A stretch of 64,000 nt of DNA, from positions 149,898-213,897 of the forward strand of contig NZ_JAOVZT010000003.1 of NCBI RefSeq assembly GCF_025716945.1. Reading direction: 5' to 3'. Each line of letters opens with the position of its first letter. The stretch's first letter is position 1. The translations under genes and the position numbers were made by a program. Shown here piece by piece: positions 25,690-33,694 of the stretch. The notes beneath the pieces were generated by a model that was not told the origin of the DNA, did not search any database, and was given only the letters and a program-made list of their open reading frames with translations. This DNA comes from Geodermatophilus sp. YIM 151500 (GTDB taxonomy: Bacteria; Actinomycetota; Actinomycetes; Mycobacteriales; Geodermatophilaceae).

Positions 25690-26651
25690 CCGGGGGAAGG
25701 GTGCAGCGGCCCTACGTCGTGACGCTGGGCGAGACGATGGCGCTGATCCGGGCCGATCAGCCGGGTCCCCTGGCGCACGCTCCGGCGCTCGGCCTGGGCA
25801 TCGGGGGTGCCGAGTCGAACGTCGCGATCGGGCTGGCTCGCCTGGGCACCGACGTCGCCTGGTGCGGCCGGGTCGGGGACGACGCGCTCGGCGTCCTGGT
25901 GCGGCGGGAGATCCGGGCCGAGGGGGTGCGGACCCACGTGCGGGTAGATGCCGACGCGCCGACCGGGCTGATGATCAAGGAGCGGCGTACCCCCGCGACG
26001 CAGAAGGTGGCCTACTACCGCGCCGGCAGCGCCGGCAGCCGGCTGGCGCCCGACGACGTCCCGGCAGATCTCGTCGAGGATGCGACGCTGCTGCACGTCA
26101 GCGGCATCACTGCGGCCCTCTCCCCCTCGGCGCGGGCGACCCTGCTCGACGCGGTCGACCGGGCCCGGTCCGCCGCGGTGGCCGTGTCCTTCGACGTCAA
26201 CCACCGGTCGAGCCTGTGGTCGGACGAGGAGTCCGGCGCCTTCGCGCGCGACCTGCTGGAGCGGGTGGACGTCGTCTTCGCGGGTGAGGACGAGGCCGCG
26301 CTCGTCGTCGGACCGCACCGGCGTGCCGAGGACGCCGCTGCCGAGCTGGCCGGCCTCGGGCCCTCGGAGGTCGTGGTCAAGCGCGGCGCCCAGGGTGCCC
26401 TGTCGCTGGTCGACGGCGCGGTCCACACCGCACCGGCCGTCCCCGTCGCGGTGGTCGACACCGTCGGGGCCGGGGACGCCTTCGTGGCCGGGTACCTCGC
26501 CGAGCGCGTCGCGGGCGGTTCGCCGGCCGAGCGGCTGGCGCTGGCGGTCACGACCGGGGCATTCGCGTGCCTGACCGCCGGCGACTGGGAGGGCCTCCCC
26601 CGGCGCGAGGAGCTATCGCTGCTGACCGACCGGGAACCCGTCCGGCGCTGA
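25686..26651 (+). CDS. kdgK: 2-keto-3-deoxygluconate kinase (PfkB family)
   Basis: A 321-residue PfkB-family kinase that would phosphorylate KDG to KDPG for the aldolase. Signature 1 is GIGGAESNVAIGLARLG near residue 38. Signature 2 is VDTVGAGDAFVAGYLAE near residue 255, with the catalytic Asp. The opening VTLGETMALI is typical of KDG kinases. GTG 25686 overlaps the regulator stop (GTGA), so the genes are coupled. Repeat copy B starts 37 bp after the stop. KDG specificity is inferred from the complete pathway context. Confidence 0.9.
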   Translation: MTGGRVQRPYVVTLGETMALIRADQPGPLAHAPALGLGIGGAESNVAIGLARLGTDVAWCGRVGDDALGVLVRREIRAEGVRTHVRVDADAPTGLMIKERRTPATQKVAYYRAGSAGSRLAPDDVPADLVEDATLLHVSGITAALSPSARATLLDAVDRARSAAVAVSFDVNHRSSLWSDEESGAFARDLLERVDVVFAGEDEAALVVGPHRRAEDAAAELAGLGPSEVVVKRGAQGALSLVDGAVHTAPAVPVAVVDTVGAGDAFVAGYLAERVAGGSPAERLALAVTTGAFACLTAGDWEGLPRREELSLLTDREPVRR

Positions 26652-26688
26652 CGCCCATGAACGGTGAGCCGGCTGTGGCGGTCCAAGG

Positions 26689-26722
26689 CGTGTGCGTGAG
26701 TAGCGTGTCACCCCTCGGACAC
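26689..26722 (+). repeat. 34-bp dispersed repeat, copy B
   Basis: Same length and orientation as copy A, ending GTCACCCCTCGGACAC. It lies immediately after the KDG kinase gene. With copy A it brackets the whole uronate cassette (19.5-26.7 kb) as direct repeats. Confidence 0.85.
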
Positions 26723-26749
26723 CAGTCGATGGACACCGCTCGTTCCGCG

Positions 26750-26908
26750 CTACACAGTTCCCCGTGTGAGCACCCATCGGTGCTCGAACTCGAGCGCCTC
26801 GGCGGCGATCTCGAAACCAGCGTCGTAGTGCAGGATCGTCACTCCGTGCTCAGCTGCCAGTACGGCCGTCACGAGGTCGACGATGCCGACCGCACGACCT
26901 GGTCCGGT
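26750..26908 (-). pseudogene. C-terminal remnant of a PIN-domain (VapC-like) toxin
   Basis: The minus strand reads VGIVDLVTAVLAAEHGVTIL then HYDAGFEIAAEALEFEHRWV and a stop. This is the typical end of a VapC toxin, with the conserved Asp and the LHYD motif. No start, N-terminal half or antitoxin is found upstream. It is a decayed toxin-antitoxin remnant next to repeat copy B. Confidence 0.6.
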
Positions 26909-26944
26909 GCGTCGTCATCAGGTCCGGCACGTCCACGGACCGGA

Positions 26945-27580
26945 TCAAGGCGCGGACAGCAGCCCCACGGCCTGGAGAATCGCCGGCAGGACGACGAGGA
27001 TGCTGCCCAGCACGGCGGGCCCGCCGCAGAACCCGATCAGCATCAGGCGCGCGCCCAGCCCGGCCCGGCGCGCGTACGAGGCCGCGAGGATGCCGAACCC
27101 GGTGGCCGCCAGCAGGAACGCGAGCAGGTAGCCGACGGCTGAGGCGTCGACCTGCTCGGCATCGCCGACGACGCCGGTCAGCATGACCACCGCCTGGGCG
27201 ATGCTGCCGACGACGTACACCGCGAGGGTGGCGAGGGCAGCCCACAGCAAGGTGCCGACGATCCTGGGTGCCAGGAATCGGGATGAGCGGCTGACCGCCA
27301 GGAGGGCCACCGCCGCCCCCACCACCTTGAGCACTGCCACGAACCAGTTCACGACCGAGATGGCCGTCGCGTCGTCGGCGTACTGACCAACCCCGAAGTG
27401 GTCCGTGAGTTCGAACCAGACGCTGATCGCGGCGAACCCGGCGCACCACACGGCGACGAGGAGCCCGACAACGACCACCACCGGGCCGGCCGGGGTAAGC
27501 GGGTGTGGCTCGACGGTCGGCCTGGTCCCCGTCGTGTCCGTGATCTCGGGGATCCGCGTGGTCGCAGGGATCTCAGTCAT
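26945..27580 (-). CDS. Polytopic membrane protein of unknown function
   Basis: A protein of about 211 residues with an N-terminal Thr/Pro-rich cytoplasmic tail and roughly five membrane segments, for example PVVVVVGLLVAVWCAGFAAI and IVGTLLWAALATLAVYVVG. No family is recognised with confidence; it resembles small DUF4386-like integral proteins. It begins 7 bp after the NAD(P)-binding gene and shares the ECF41-type promoter upstream of that gene. ATG 27580 is the best start, though its ribosome-binding site is weak. Confidence 0.7.
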   Translation of the reverse strand: MTEIPATTRIPEITDTTGTRPTVEPHPLTPAGPVVVVVGLLVAVWCAGFAAISVWFELTDHFGVGQYADDATAISVVNWFVAVLKVVGAAVALLAVSRSSRFLAPRIVGTLLWAALATLAVYVVGSIAQAVVMLTGVVGDAEQVDASAVGYLLAFLLAATGFGILAASYARRAGLGARLMLIGFCGGPAVLGSILVVLPAILQAVGLLSAP

Positions 27581-27587
27581 GGGGCGC

Positions 27588-28409
27588 TCAGTGTGCGTGG
27601 GGATGGAGGGCGTCCGATCGCCTCGGGTCGAGCAGGTCGTCGACATCCACCGTGCCTGGCGACCGGGCAAGCCAGGAGTCGAACGTCGTGGTCCCCAACC
27701 GTGCGCACGGTCCCGGCAGGAGCACCTCTCCGGCCGCTTCCACGCCGAAGGGACCATCGCGCCAGCTCGGCACCAAGCGGGTGTGGTCCTGCCCCGTGGC
27801 GAGGATGCGCCGCGCCATGTCGACGAAGTCCTGCAGCTCCGGCCCCGCCAGATCCGGAGCCCAGCCGCGGGGCGGCCCGGTGACCAGCTCGGCCAGCACG
27901 GCGGCGACGTCCTGGACGGCCACTGGCTGGATCAGCAGCGGCGGGATGGTGGCGGCTCCATGGCTCCTCGTCCAGCTCACGACCATGGCGGGAAGCTCGA
28001 AGAACTGGGTGGTGCGCTGGATCGTCCACGGCACGGGTCCGCCCTGTACCAGGGTCTCCTGGCGCCGCTTGCCGTGGTAATGGCCGTTGCCCCGGATCCG
28101 GTCGAGCCCCACGATCGAGAGCACCACGTGGTGGCCGACGCCGGCGCGCTCCTCCGCCGCGAGCAGGTTGCAGGTGGCGCTCTCGAAGAAGCGCTCGGCC
28201 TCCGCCGGGTGGACCGCCACGGTGTTGGTCACGTCGACCACGGCATCGACGCCGTCCAGTGCATTCTCGAGGCCTGCTCCGGTAAGGAGGTCCACGCCCG
28301 TCGAGCGGGACACCGGGACGACGGCATGGCCCCGGTGCTCGAGGGCGCCGACCGTCGGCTCGCCGACCAGGCCCGTGGCTCCGACCACGGCTATCCGCAT
28401 GGCACTCAT
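27588..28409 (-). CDS. NmrA-like NAD(P)-binding protein
   Basis: A 273-residue atypical SDR/NmrA-type protein. The N-terminal dinucleotide motif is MRIAVVGATGLVGEPTVGAL. There is no classical YxxxK catalytic pair, as in NmrA-like proteins that sense or reduce with NAD(P)H. ATG 28400 is equally plausible, since GGAAGGG then lies about 9 nt upstream. It belongs to the oxidoreductase/epimerase type commonly partnered with ECF41 sigma factors. A perfect ECF41 promoter lies upstream at 28592-28618, and the membrane protein gene follows in the operon. Confidence 0.85.
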   Translation of the reverse strand: MSAMRIAVVGATGLVGEPTVGALEHRGHAVVPVSRSTGVDLLTGAGLENALDGVDAVVDVTNTVAVHPAEAERFFESATCNLLAAEERAGVGHHVVLSIVGLDRIRGNGHYHGKRRQETLVQGGPVPWTIQRTTQFFELPAMVVSWTRSHGAATIPPLLIQPVAVQDVAAVLAELVTGPPRGWAPDLAGPELQDFVDMARRILATGQDHTRLVPSWRDGPFGVEAAGEVLLPGPCARLGTTTFDSWLARSPGTVDVDDLLDPRRSDALHPHAH

Positions 28410-28591
28410 CCCTTCCGAGCGGCTTCAGAGAGCGGGGTGACGACGCGCAGCTCAAGCGATTCCGGAGCTCCGGGCGGTGGCAGGTTCACGACGCGCGCCG
28501 GGATGCGCAGAGCCCGCCGTTGACACCCGCGGCGAGGGTCCGCGGGTCACCGGCCGGTGACCGGGTCGAACCCGATCACCTCCACACGGGG

Positions 28592-28618
28592 GACGAGGCA
28601 GCTCCCCCGGCTGTGACA
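28592..28618 (-). promoter_or_regulatory. ECF41-type promoter (minus strand)
   Basis: Read on the minus strand: TGTCACA (28618-28612), a 16-nt spacer, then CGTC (28595-28592). This matches the published ECF41 promoter consensus at every position. It points toward the NmrA-like gene. The -35 region lies in an 18-bp sequence repeated in inverse at 28723-28740. Confidence 0.75.
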
Positions 28619-28740
28619 TCGGGAGGGACGCCTGGCCGGACGTCCGCCCGCCGGGACGGGTCGCAGTGCGACGTGATGGCCGCTCGGGCGAGGGACGAGC
28701 CACCCGCGAACCCACCTCCGAGTCCCGATGTCACAGCCGG
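28607..28740. repeat. 18-bp perfect inverted repeats formed by two divergent promoters
   Basis: Arms 28607-28624 and 28723-28740 are exact inverse complements separated by 98 nt. Each arm contains TGTCACA with the same flanking bases. The arms are explained by two back-to-back ECF41-type -35 elements. A small transposable element with terminal repeats is the alternative, but no target duplication is visible. Confidence 0.8.
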
Positions 28741-28756
28741 ACCGGGTCGCCTCGTC
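28729..28756 (+). promoter_or_regulatory. ECF41-type promoter (plus strand)
   Basis: TGTCACA (28729-28735), a 17-nt spacer, then CGTC (28753-28756), directed toward the DoxX gene at 28846. The spacer is one base longer than the usual 16. The -35 and its flanks are identical to the divergent promoter. Confidence 0.65.
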
Positions 28757-28845
28757 TCGGGATGGAGCCGGGGCGCAGAGCCCCGGCCCGGACCCCTCAC
28801 CTACCGAGGCGGCCCGAACCGCGACTCAACGCCAGGAGAGAACCC

Positions 28846-29229
28846 ATGAACCTCGGCCTGTGGATCGCGACCGGACTCCTGGCCGCAGTCGCCCTGGCCG
28901 GCGGCATCACCAAGCTGTTCGTGCCCAAGGCGAGGCTCGCCGCGGCCCCCGGCGGGGAGTGGACCGCTGGTGCCAGCGTCGGCTTCGTCAAGACTCTGGG
29001 AGCGCTCGAGCTCCTGGCCGCGATCGGGCTGATCCTGCCGGCCGTGGTGAACATCGCGCCGGTCATGGTGCCGATCACTGCCGTCTGCTGGGTGCTCCTC
29101 ATGGTCGGCGCCATGATCACCCATGCCCGTCTCGGCCAACACAGGCTCGTGGTGCTGAACCTGGCCTACCTGGCGCTGGCGGCCTTCATCGCCTGGGGTC
29201 GCTTCGGCCCCGAGTCCTTCGTGGCCTGA
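28846..29229 (+). CDS. DoxX family membrane protein
   Basis: A 127-residue protein with four membrane segments. Typical DoxX features are GGITKLFVPKARL after the first segment, TLGALELLAAIGLILPAVV in the second, and AHARLGQHR-like sequence before the last. DoxX proteins are linked to thiosulfate/quinone oxidation and oxidative-stress complexes in some bacteria, but most are uncharacterised. The start has CCAGGAGAG 8 nt upstream. An ECF41-type promoter about 90 bp upstream suggests sigma-factor control. Confidence 0.85.
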   Translation: MNLGLWIATGLLAAVALAGGITKLFVPKARLAAAPGGEWTAGASVGFVKTLGALELLAAIGLILPAVVNIAPVMVPITAVCWVLLMVGAMITHARLGQHRLVVLNLAYLALAAFIAWGRFGPESFVA

Positions 29230-29288
29230 CCAGGCGCACGTCCGGCCACGAACGTCCGGGTCCGTGCCGTCGTGCGAGCACGGTCCCG

Positions 29289-30452
29289 TCACGCACGGCG
29301 ACGCGGGCCCCGGACCGGCCGTTCGACACCGTCGTCGCCGGCGACCAGCAGCTCCGCGGCCGTTACCGCCCCGTCGACGCCGACATCACCGGCCACCGCC
29401 CTGGCTCGCGCCCGGGTCCTCTGCGTCAGAGCCGTCCTCAGCGCGACCGACAGGGACGGCACGGTCGGCGTCGGACCGTCGTGAGCAGCGCCGATGCCGA
29501 GGTCAGCGACGCGGCGAGCCCAGTAGGTCTGGTCACCCCCTTGGGGCACCACCACCTGCGGCACGCCGGCCCGGGCCGCTGTGGTCGTCGTGCCCGCGCC
29601 GCCGTGGTGCACGACGGCAGCCACCCGGCCGAACAGCTCCTGCTGGTTGACCTCCCCGATGACGAGGCAGTCATCCCGGTCTCCGATCGAGGCCAGCCCC
29701 GCCCAACCACGTCCCATGATCACCCGGCGGTCCTGTGCACGGATCGCCTCCACGGCCGCCCGGGCGCTGTCCGCCCCCACCGTTCGCATGCTGCCGAACC
29801 CCAGGTAGACCGGCGGCTCGCCGGCCGCCAGGAACGTCAGCAGCTCGGCCGGGAGCGGCCGTTCGTCGGGCAGGATCCAGGCACCGGTCTGCACGACGTC
29901 GAAGCGCTCCGCCCCGCGCCACGGAGCCAGTGCCGGGTCGGCGGCCAGCAAGGGCCGGGACGTGAACAGGAACTCGCCGACGTCACCGACCGGTGGCAGA
30001 CCGATCGAGGCGCGGTGGGCGTTGACAGGCCTCCCGAACAACTCGTCGAAACCCCGGCCGTCCAGGCCGTCCAGCACGTCCGGGCAGAAGAGCGCGGACC
30101 GGTACGGGAGCCCCAGCTCCTCGGCCACGGACGGCCCGACGAACTGCGACATGGCGGTCGCCACGACCACGTCGCAGTCCGCGGCCGCCGCGGCCACCGT
30201 GCCGTACTGCGCGGCGATGAAGTCGGCCACGCGCTGGTGGCGTTCCTCCGCGGTCGGCGGCCGCTCCCACGAGCGCCATGGTCTGTCGAACGGCACCCTC
30301 GGCACGCCTGCACGACTCGACAGCTCCGTGAACTCCTCGTCCGGAGGTGCGCACATCCGCACCTCCGCGCCGCGCGCCCGCAGCTGCACCGCGAGAGCCA
30401 CGAACGGTTCGACGTCGCCTCGTGACCCGTACGTCGACAACAACACGCGCAT
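29289..30452 (-). CDS. GT1-family glycosyltransferase
   Basis: A 387-residue GT-B glycosyltransferase of the MGT/sterol-glucosyltransferase type. It starts MRVLLSTYGSRGDVEPFVAL, the characteristic 'GSRGDVeP' opening of that subgroup. The sugar-nucleotide site contains VAAVVHHGGAGTTTTAARAG and PQGGDQTYWARRV. GGAGGAG lies 8 nt before the ATG. It sits between DoxX (convergent) and the sigma-factor gene (same strand, 117 bp upstream). Acceptor unknown; lipids or small hydrophobic compounds are usual. Confidence 0.9.
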   Translation of the reverse strand: MRVLLSTYGSRGDVEPFVALAVQLRARGAEVRMCAPPDEEFTELSSRAGVPRVPFDRPWRSWERPPTAEERHQRVADFIAAQYGTVAAAAADCDVVVATAMSQFVGPSVAEELGLPYRSALFCPDVLDGLDGRGFDELFGRPVNAHRASIGLPPVGDVGEFLFTSRPLLAADPALAPWRGAERFDVVQTGAWILPDERPLPAELLTFLAAGEPPVYLGFGSMRTVGADSARAAVEAIRAQDRRVIMGRGWAGLASIGDRDDCLVIGEVNQQELFGRVAAVVHHGGAGTTTTAARAGVPQVVVPQGGDQTYWARRVADLGIGAAHDGPTPTVPSLSVALRTALTQRTRARARAVAGDVGVDGAVTAAELLVAGDDGVERPVRGPRRRA

Positions 30453-30569
30453 GCCGGGACTCCTCCATCCGTCGGTCTCGCCGGCCGGCCACCGACGCCG
30501 GGGACGCGACCCTGCCCGAGCCGCACCCCGGGCGCTGCGAGTCCTACGTCGGTCCATCGCTGCCGGCAC

Positions 30570-31487
30570 TCAGCGACCGCGAGCTTCCTTGACCTCCCGG
30601 TGGAGGGCCCAGGCGTCGGCTACCGGGCCCAGATGTCGGAGCTTGTCGGGGTTGCCCACCGAGTGGATGGCTTGGACCTGCCCTCCCAGCAGGTCCAGTG
30701 CGAACGTGAAGGCCACCCTGCCCTCACGGTCCCGGAGGATCGCGCCGGGCTGACCGTTCACCTCGCGCTGTTCGACCGTCGCGCCGACCCGGGCGAGCCC
30801 GGCGAAGATCGCCGCAAGCAGGCGCGCGACCTTGTCCGCGCCCACCACGGCGCGGCTCAGTGCGGGGGCCTTGCCTCCGGCGTCGCCCACCAGCTGGACG
30901 TCCGCGGCGAGCACTGCCCTCAGTCCCTCGACATCGCCGTCGCGGAACGCGTCGAAGAACCGGGCTGCCAGCACGTCTCGTGCCCGGCGGTCCGCCTGGA
31001 ACCGTGGTCTTCCGCTGTGGATGTGGTTCCGAGCTCTCACCAGCAGCTGGCGACAGGCGGCCTCCGATCGACCCACCGCAGCGGCCACGTCGGCGAAGTC
31101 GTAGGCGAAGACCTCACGCAGCACGAACACCGCGCGCTCGAGGGGCGAGAGGCGTTCGAGCAGCAACAGTGCCGCCATGGACAGGGAGTCCGCCAGCTCC
31201 GCCGACCGGGCCGGATCCTCGTACGGATCGGCGAGCAAGGGCTCGGGCAACCACTCCCCCACGTACTGCTCGCGCCGGACGCGCGCCGAGCGGAGCACGT
31301 CGATCGAGATCCTGGTGACCACCGCGGAGAGGAAGGCCCTGGGTGATCTGGGCCGTGTCGGAGTGGCCTCGTAACGCAACCAGGCCTCCTGGACCGCGTC
31401 CTCCGCCTCTGCCACGCTGCCGAGCAGGCGGTAGGAGAGGGAGAAGAGCAGGGGCCTGAACTCCTGGAACTCCTCGGTGCGGCTCAC
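30570..31487 (-). CDS. ECF41-family RNA polymerase sigma factor (SigJ-like) with C-terminal SnoaL-like domain
   Basis: A 305-residue ECF sigma factor. Region 2 is FRPLLFSLSYRLLGSVAEAE DAVQEAWLRY-like at the N-terminus; region 4 includes LSPLERAVFVLREVFAYDFA. The ECF41 hallmarks follow: YVGEWLPEP in the linker, DAGGKAPAL in the C-terminal domain and NPDKLRHLG near the end. The fused C-terminal domain replaces a classical anti-sigma factor and regulates activity. GTG 31487 has GGAGGGGG 5 nt upstream. The gene directly follows its epimerase partner, with a promoter of the matching type at 32457-32483. Confidence 0.93.
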   Translation of the reverse strand: MSRTEEFQEFRPLLFSLSYRLLGSVAEAEDAVQEAWLRYEATPTRPRSPRAFLSAVVTRISIDVLRSARVRREQYVGEWLPEPLLADPYEDPARSAELADSLSMAALLLLERLSPLERAVFVLREVFAYDFADVAAAVGRSEAACRQLLVRARNHIHSGRPRFQADRRARDVLAARFFDAFRDGDVEGLRAVLAADVQLVGDAGGKAPALSRAVVGADKVARLLAAIFAGLARVGATVEQREVNGQPGAILRDREGRVAFTFALDLLGGQVQAIHSVGNPDKLRHLGPVADAWALHREVKEARGR

Positions 31488-31504
31488 GACATCCCCCTCC
31501 GCCG

Positions 31505-32419
31505 TCACGCCAGTCCTTCCTTGAATCCCTGACGCCACGAGGGGTGGCGCAACACCCAGCCCAGCTCGCGCTTCGCCTTGGCGTTGGAGAAGCCCCGCCC
31601 CTGCGTCATCATGCCGACCGCCATGTCGCCCGCTACCACGCGAGCGAGCCACGCCGGGATCCGCAGCGGCGGCTTGGCTCCCGCGCACTCGGCGAGGAAG
31701 GGCAGCCACTCCGAGACCGGCGCCGGCTCGTCGTCGACGATGTTGTAGACGCCCGCGCGGTCCTGCTCCACCGCCAGGACCGTCGCACTGGCCGCGTCGT
31801 CCACGTGGACCCACGAGGTGTAACCGGCGCCCCCTCCCACGATCGGGAGCATGCGCCTGCGCACCCATGCGATCTGCTCGTCGTTGGCTCCCGATCCGTA
31901 GAAGGCGCCATATCGCAGGACGACCCCGCCGGCTTCGGTGACAACCTGCTCCATGTGGACGATCGCCGTGGTCCCCGCTGTCACCTCGAGCGGATCGTCC
32001 TCCGTCTTGACCCACCCGCCCTCACGGGCACCGTTGAAGCTGGCGTGGCTCTGGGTGACGATCCGTGAGCCGCCGGCTGCGTCGGCGGCGGCCAGGAGGT
32101 GCTCGATCCCCTCGGCGCGGAGCCGGTTCGTGACCGCGAAGAACCGGTCGGGCCGTCGCGGGTTGGGCTTGCCTGCGTGTCGTCCGGAGAGACCGGTCAT
32201 CTGGTTGACGATGACGTCCGGCTTGGCTGCCGCGACCACCTCGCCGACCGACAGCGGGTCGAGTCCGTCCATGACGTGCCCCTCGGCGCCCAGCCGCTGC
32301 AGGAGTTCCAGCTTGGCGGAGTCCGTGGTCGTCGCGCTCACCTGATGCCCTCGCGCGACGAGTGCGGACACCACACCGCGCCCGATGACCCCGCTTCCCC
32401 CTGCCAACAACACTCGCAT
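31505..32419 (-). CDS. NAD-dependent epimerase/dehydratase (ECF41 partner)
   Basis: A 304-residue extended SDR. The start MRVLLAGGSGVIGRGVVSAL is the NAD(P)-binding motif; the active-site region is RYGAFYGSGANDEQ, and the C-terminus carries NAKAKRELGW. This is the epimerase class regularly encoded next to ECF41 sigma factors and driven by them. It precedes the sigma gene by 17 bp in one transcript. The substrate is unknown. A similar protein, with the same motifs, is paired with the second ECF41 gene at 61355-62290. Confidence 0.9.
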   Translation of the reverse strand: MRVLLAGGSGVIGRGVVSALVARGHQVSATTTDSAKLELLQRLGAEGHVMDGLDPLSVGEVVAAAKPDVIVNQMTGLSGRHAGKPNPRRPDRFFAVTNRLRAEGIEHLLAAADAAGGSRIVTQSHASFNGAREGGWVKTEDDPLEVTAGTTAIVHMEQVVTEAGGVVLRYGAFYGSGANDEQIAWVRRRMLPIVGGGAGYTSWVHVDDAASATVLAVEQDRAGVYNIVDDEPAPVSEWLPFLAECAGAKPPLRIPAWLARVVAGDMAVGMMTQGRGFSNAKAKRELGWVLRHPSWRQGFKEGLA

Positions 32420-32456
32420 CGTCCGCTCCGTCGTGTCTCGTCGTCGGTATGGAGTA

Positions 32457-32483
32457 GACGAGACAGCGCGGCCTCCTGTGACG
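32457..32483 (-). promoter_or_regulatory. ECF41-type promoter of the epimerase-sigma operon
   Basis: On the minus strand: CGTCACA (32483-32477), a 16-nt spacer, CGTC (32460-32457), 38 bp before the epimerase start. One mismatch from the ECF41 consensus TGTCACA-N16-CGTC. This fits autoregulation by the sigma factor encoded second in the operon. Confidence 0.7.
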
Positions 32484-32658
32484 ACCTTGTGTCCGTGCAG
32501 CCGCAGAGTCCGCCGCGGTCCCGAACGGTGGCGCTGAGAGCATTCGCCACCGGGTCGAGATGGTCACGGATTCGTGCGGCGGAGGACGACCGGACCGGCT
32601 TCGCGTGGCGGCCCCACCGGACGATCGCTCGTGCAGCTGCGGTCAGGTGTCAGTCCGG

Positions 32659-32692
32659 CGTGTGCGTATGTACCGTGTCGCCCCTCGGACAC
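32659..32692 (+). repeat. 34-bp dispersed repeat, copy C
   Basis: Starts CGTGTGCGT and ends GTCGCCCCTCGGACAC, same orientation as A and B. It lies in the non-coding gap (32484-32737) between the ECF41 locus and the TA-like pair. Nothing else was recognised in that gap. Confidence 0.85.
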
Positions 32693-32737
32693 CACGTGAT
32701 GCGTACCGGCGTCTTCCCAGGTGGCCAGCCACGCTCG

Positions 32738-33010
32738 TCAGGACGCGCGGCGTTCCTCGTCGAGTCGGTCCAGGAGCCAGGCTCGGGCCATCGTGGACAT
32801 CGGCAGGTGCTGGCGCTCGGCGATCTCTTGGATTGCAGCGAACTGCTCCTCGGAGAGGCGGACATTGAACATCCGACTCGCTCGGTTCGGGCGGCGGATG
32901 ACCGTGCCGTCCGGGTACGGCTCGCCGGTGTCGGCCTCCGCTTCCAGTCGCCGGGCGTCCTCGCGCGCGGCGCGGGCCTCGTGAGGATCAAGGTTCTTCC
33001 CCATCGTCAC
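32738..33010 (-). CDS. Ribbon-helix-helix (CopG-like) antitoxin candidate
   Basis: A 90-residue protein. The N-terminal half is a charged helix (DPHEARAAREDARRLEAEA). The C-terminal half is a ribbon-helix-helix motif, MFNVRLSEEQFAAIQEIAER, ending in SMARAWLLDRLDEE. Its start overlaps the 3' end of the upstream gene by about 20 nt, the arrangement of toxin-antitoxin operons. ATG 33004 is an alternative start. It may bind its own promoter. Confidence 0.7.
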   Translation of the reverse strand: MTMGKNLDPHEARAAREDARRLEAEADTGEPYPDGTVIRRPNRASRMFNVRLSEEQFAAIQEIAERQHLPMSTMARAWLLDRLDEERRAS

Positions 33011-33323
33011 CCTCCTTCAGGTAGGTCGCGAGATCGCGGCCGCTGCCCGGCCAGGCGTTCATGCCGTGGAGTTCGCCGTCGAGGTCGCGATAGGCGATGA
33101 CGACGATCACCTTGCCGGCGGACGGCGAACAACCGATGAAGCCGGTCGCGCCAACCCGAGACGTCGGGTACGGCGAGGGTTCGACGAGCCGTGCATCGGC
33201 CGTCACCTCCACCGTCCACGCCGGCGCGATGTCGAGCGCACCCGCGTACCGACTCGAGCGTCCGGGTTCGCCATTCGGGCGGTCCGTCCCAGTGCGTGGG
33301 GTCGACGCCCGTCGGGCGCCCAA
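32988..33323 (-). CDS. Small conserved protein paired with the RHH gene (toxin candidate)
   Basis: Up to 111 residues, but the true start is unclear; the conserved part begins about residue 30 with LDIAPAWTVEVTADARLVEP and continues SRVGATGFIGCSPSAGKVIV, VIAYRDLDGELHGMNAWPG. I recognise the style of a small actinobacterial protein usually encoded with an RHH protein. Its fold may be BrnT-like, but this is not certain. Overlap with the downstream RHH gene indicates coexpression. Confidence 0.5.
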   Translation of the reverse strand: MGARRASTPRTGTDRPNGEPGRSSRYAGALDIAPAWTVEVTADARLVEPSPYPTSRVGATGFIGCSPSAGKVIVVIAYRDLDGELHGMNAWPGSGRDLATYLKEGDDGEEP

Positions 33324-33564
33324 GAGCGGCTCGGCCCGCCTTCGACCCTTCCGCGGATGACGCTCACGAGCACGTAGGGACCGGTGTCCCGCGTCCTTGT
33401 GGCCGTCGTCGGCTCAGCGGGCACGTCGGGGACGACACCGGCTCGTCATGGGCTCCTCGACTCGTCGACGCGTGGTCACGCGCGCGGGCCCGGTCGGCAC
33501 CGCAGCGCCGGTCGCCACTGTCCGGCCGGCCCGTCGCCACGCCGTCACGAGGACCACTGGTCCG
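33324..33564. other. Non-coding interval before the LodA cluster
   Basis: No frame in this stretch has convincing coding character. It separates the TA-like pair from the SARP-type promoter at 33565 and probably marks the left border of the next island. Confidence 0.5.
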
Positions 33565-33607
33565 GTGACAGGAGCGTGACGACCGGGTGACGGAATCCGT
33601 GCCACGG
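33565..33607 (+). promoter_or_regulatory. SARP-type promoter: three GTGAC repeats at 11-bp spacing
   Basis: GTGAC occurs at 33565-33569, 33576-33580 and 33587-33591, exactly 11 bp apart. About 11 nt later is CACGGT, a weak -10. It precedes the 63-aa peptide and lodAB. Phased direct repeats ending about 10 nt before -10 are the known SARP binding architecture. Confidence 0.75.
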
Positions 33608-33694
33608 TGCCCGGCGTCGGGTCAGCGACCGCCGGAGTCGAGCCGCCGGCGGCCGCCCTCGGCACCGTCCCTAATGCCCACACAGGAGCGAGCG

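Noticed and set aside
28607..28740. A 134-bp MITE with 18-bp terminal inverted repeats
   Set aside because: No target-site duplication is visible and both arms are better explained as identical divergent ECF41-type -35 regions.
29289..30452. The glycosyltransferase as a recent duplicate of the one at 12311-13582
   Set aside because: They share the GT1 fold and the HxGxGT-type motif but differ in N-terminal signature and length; no close similarity beyond the family is evident.
33324..33690. Several overlapping short frames before the LodA operon
   Set aside because: None has a ribosome-binding site, a recognisable motif or consistent third-position bias.
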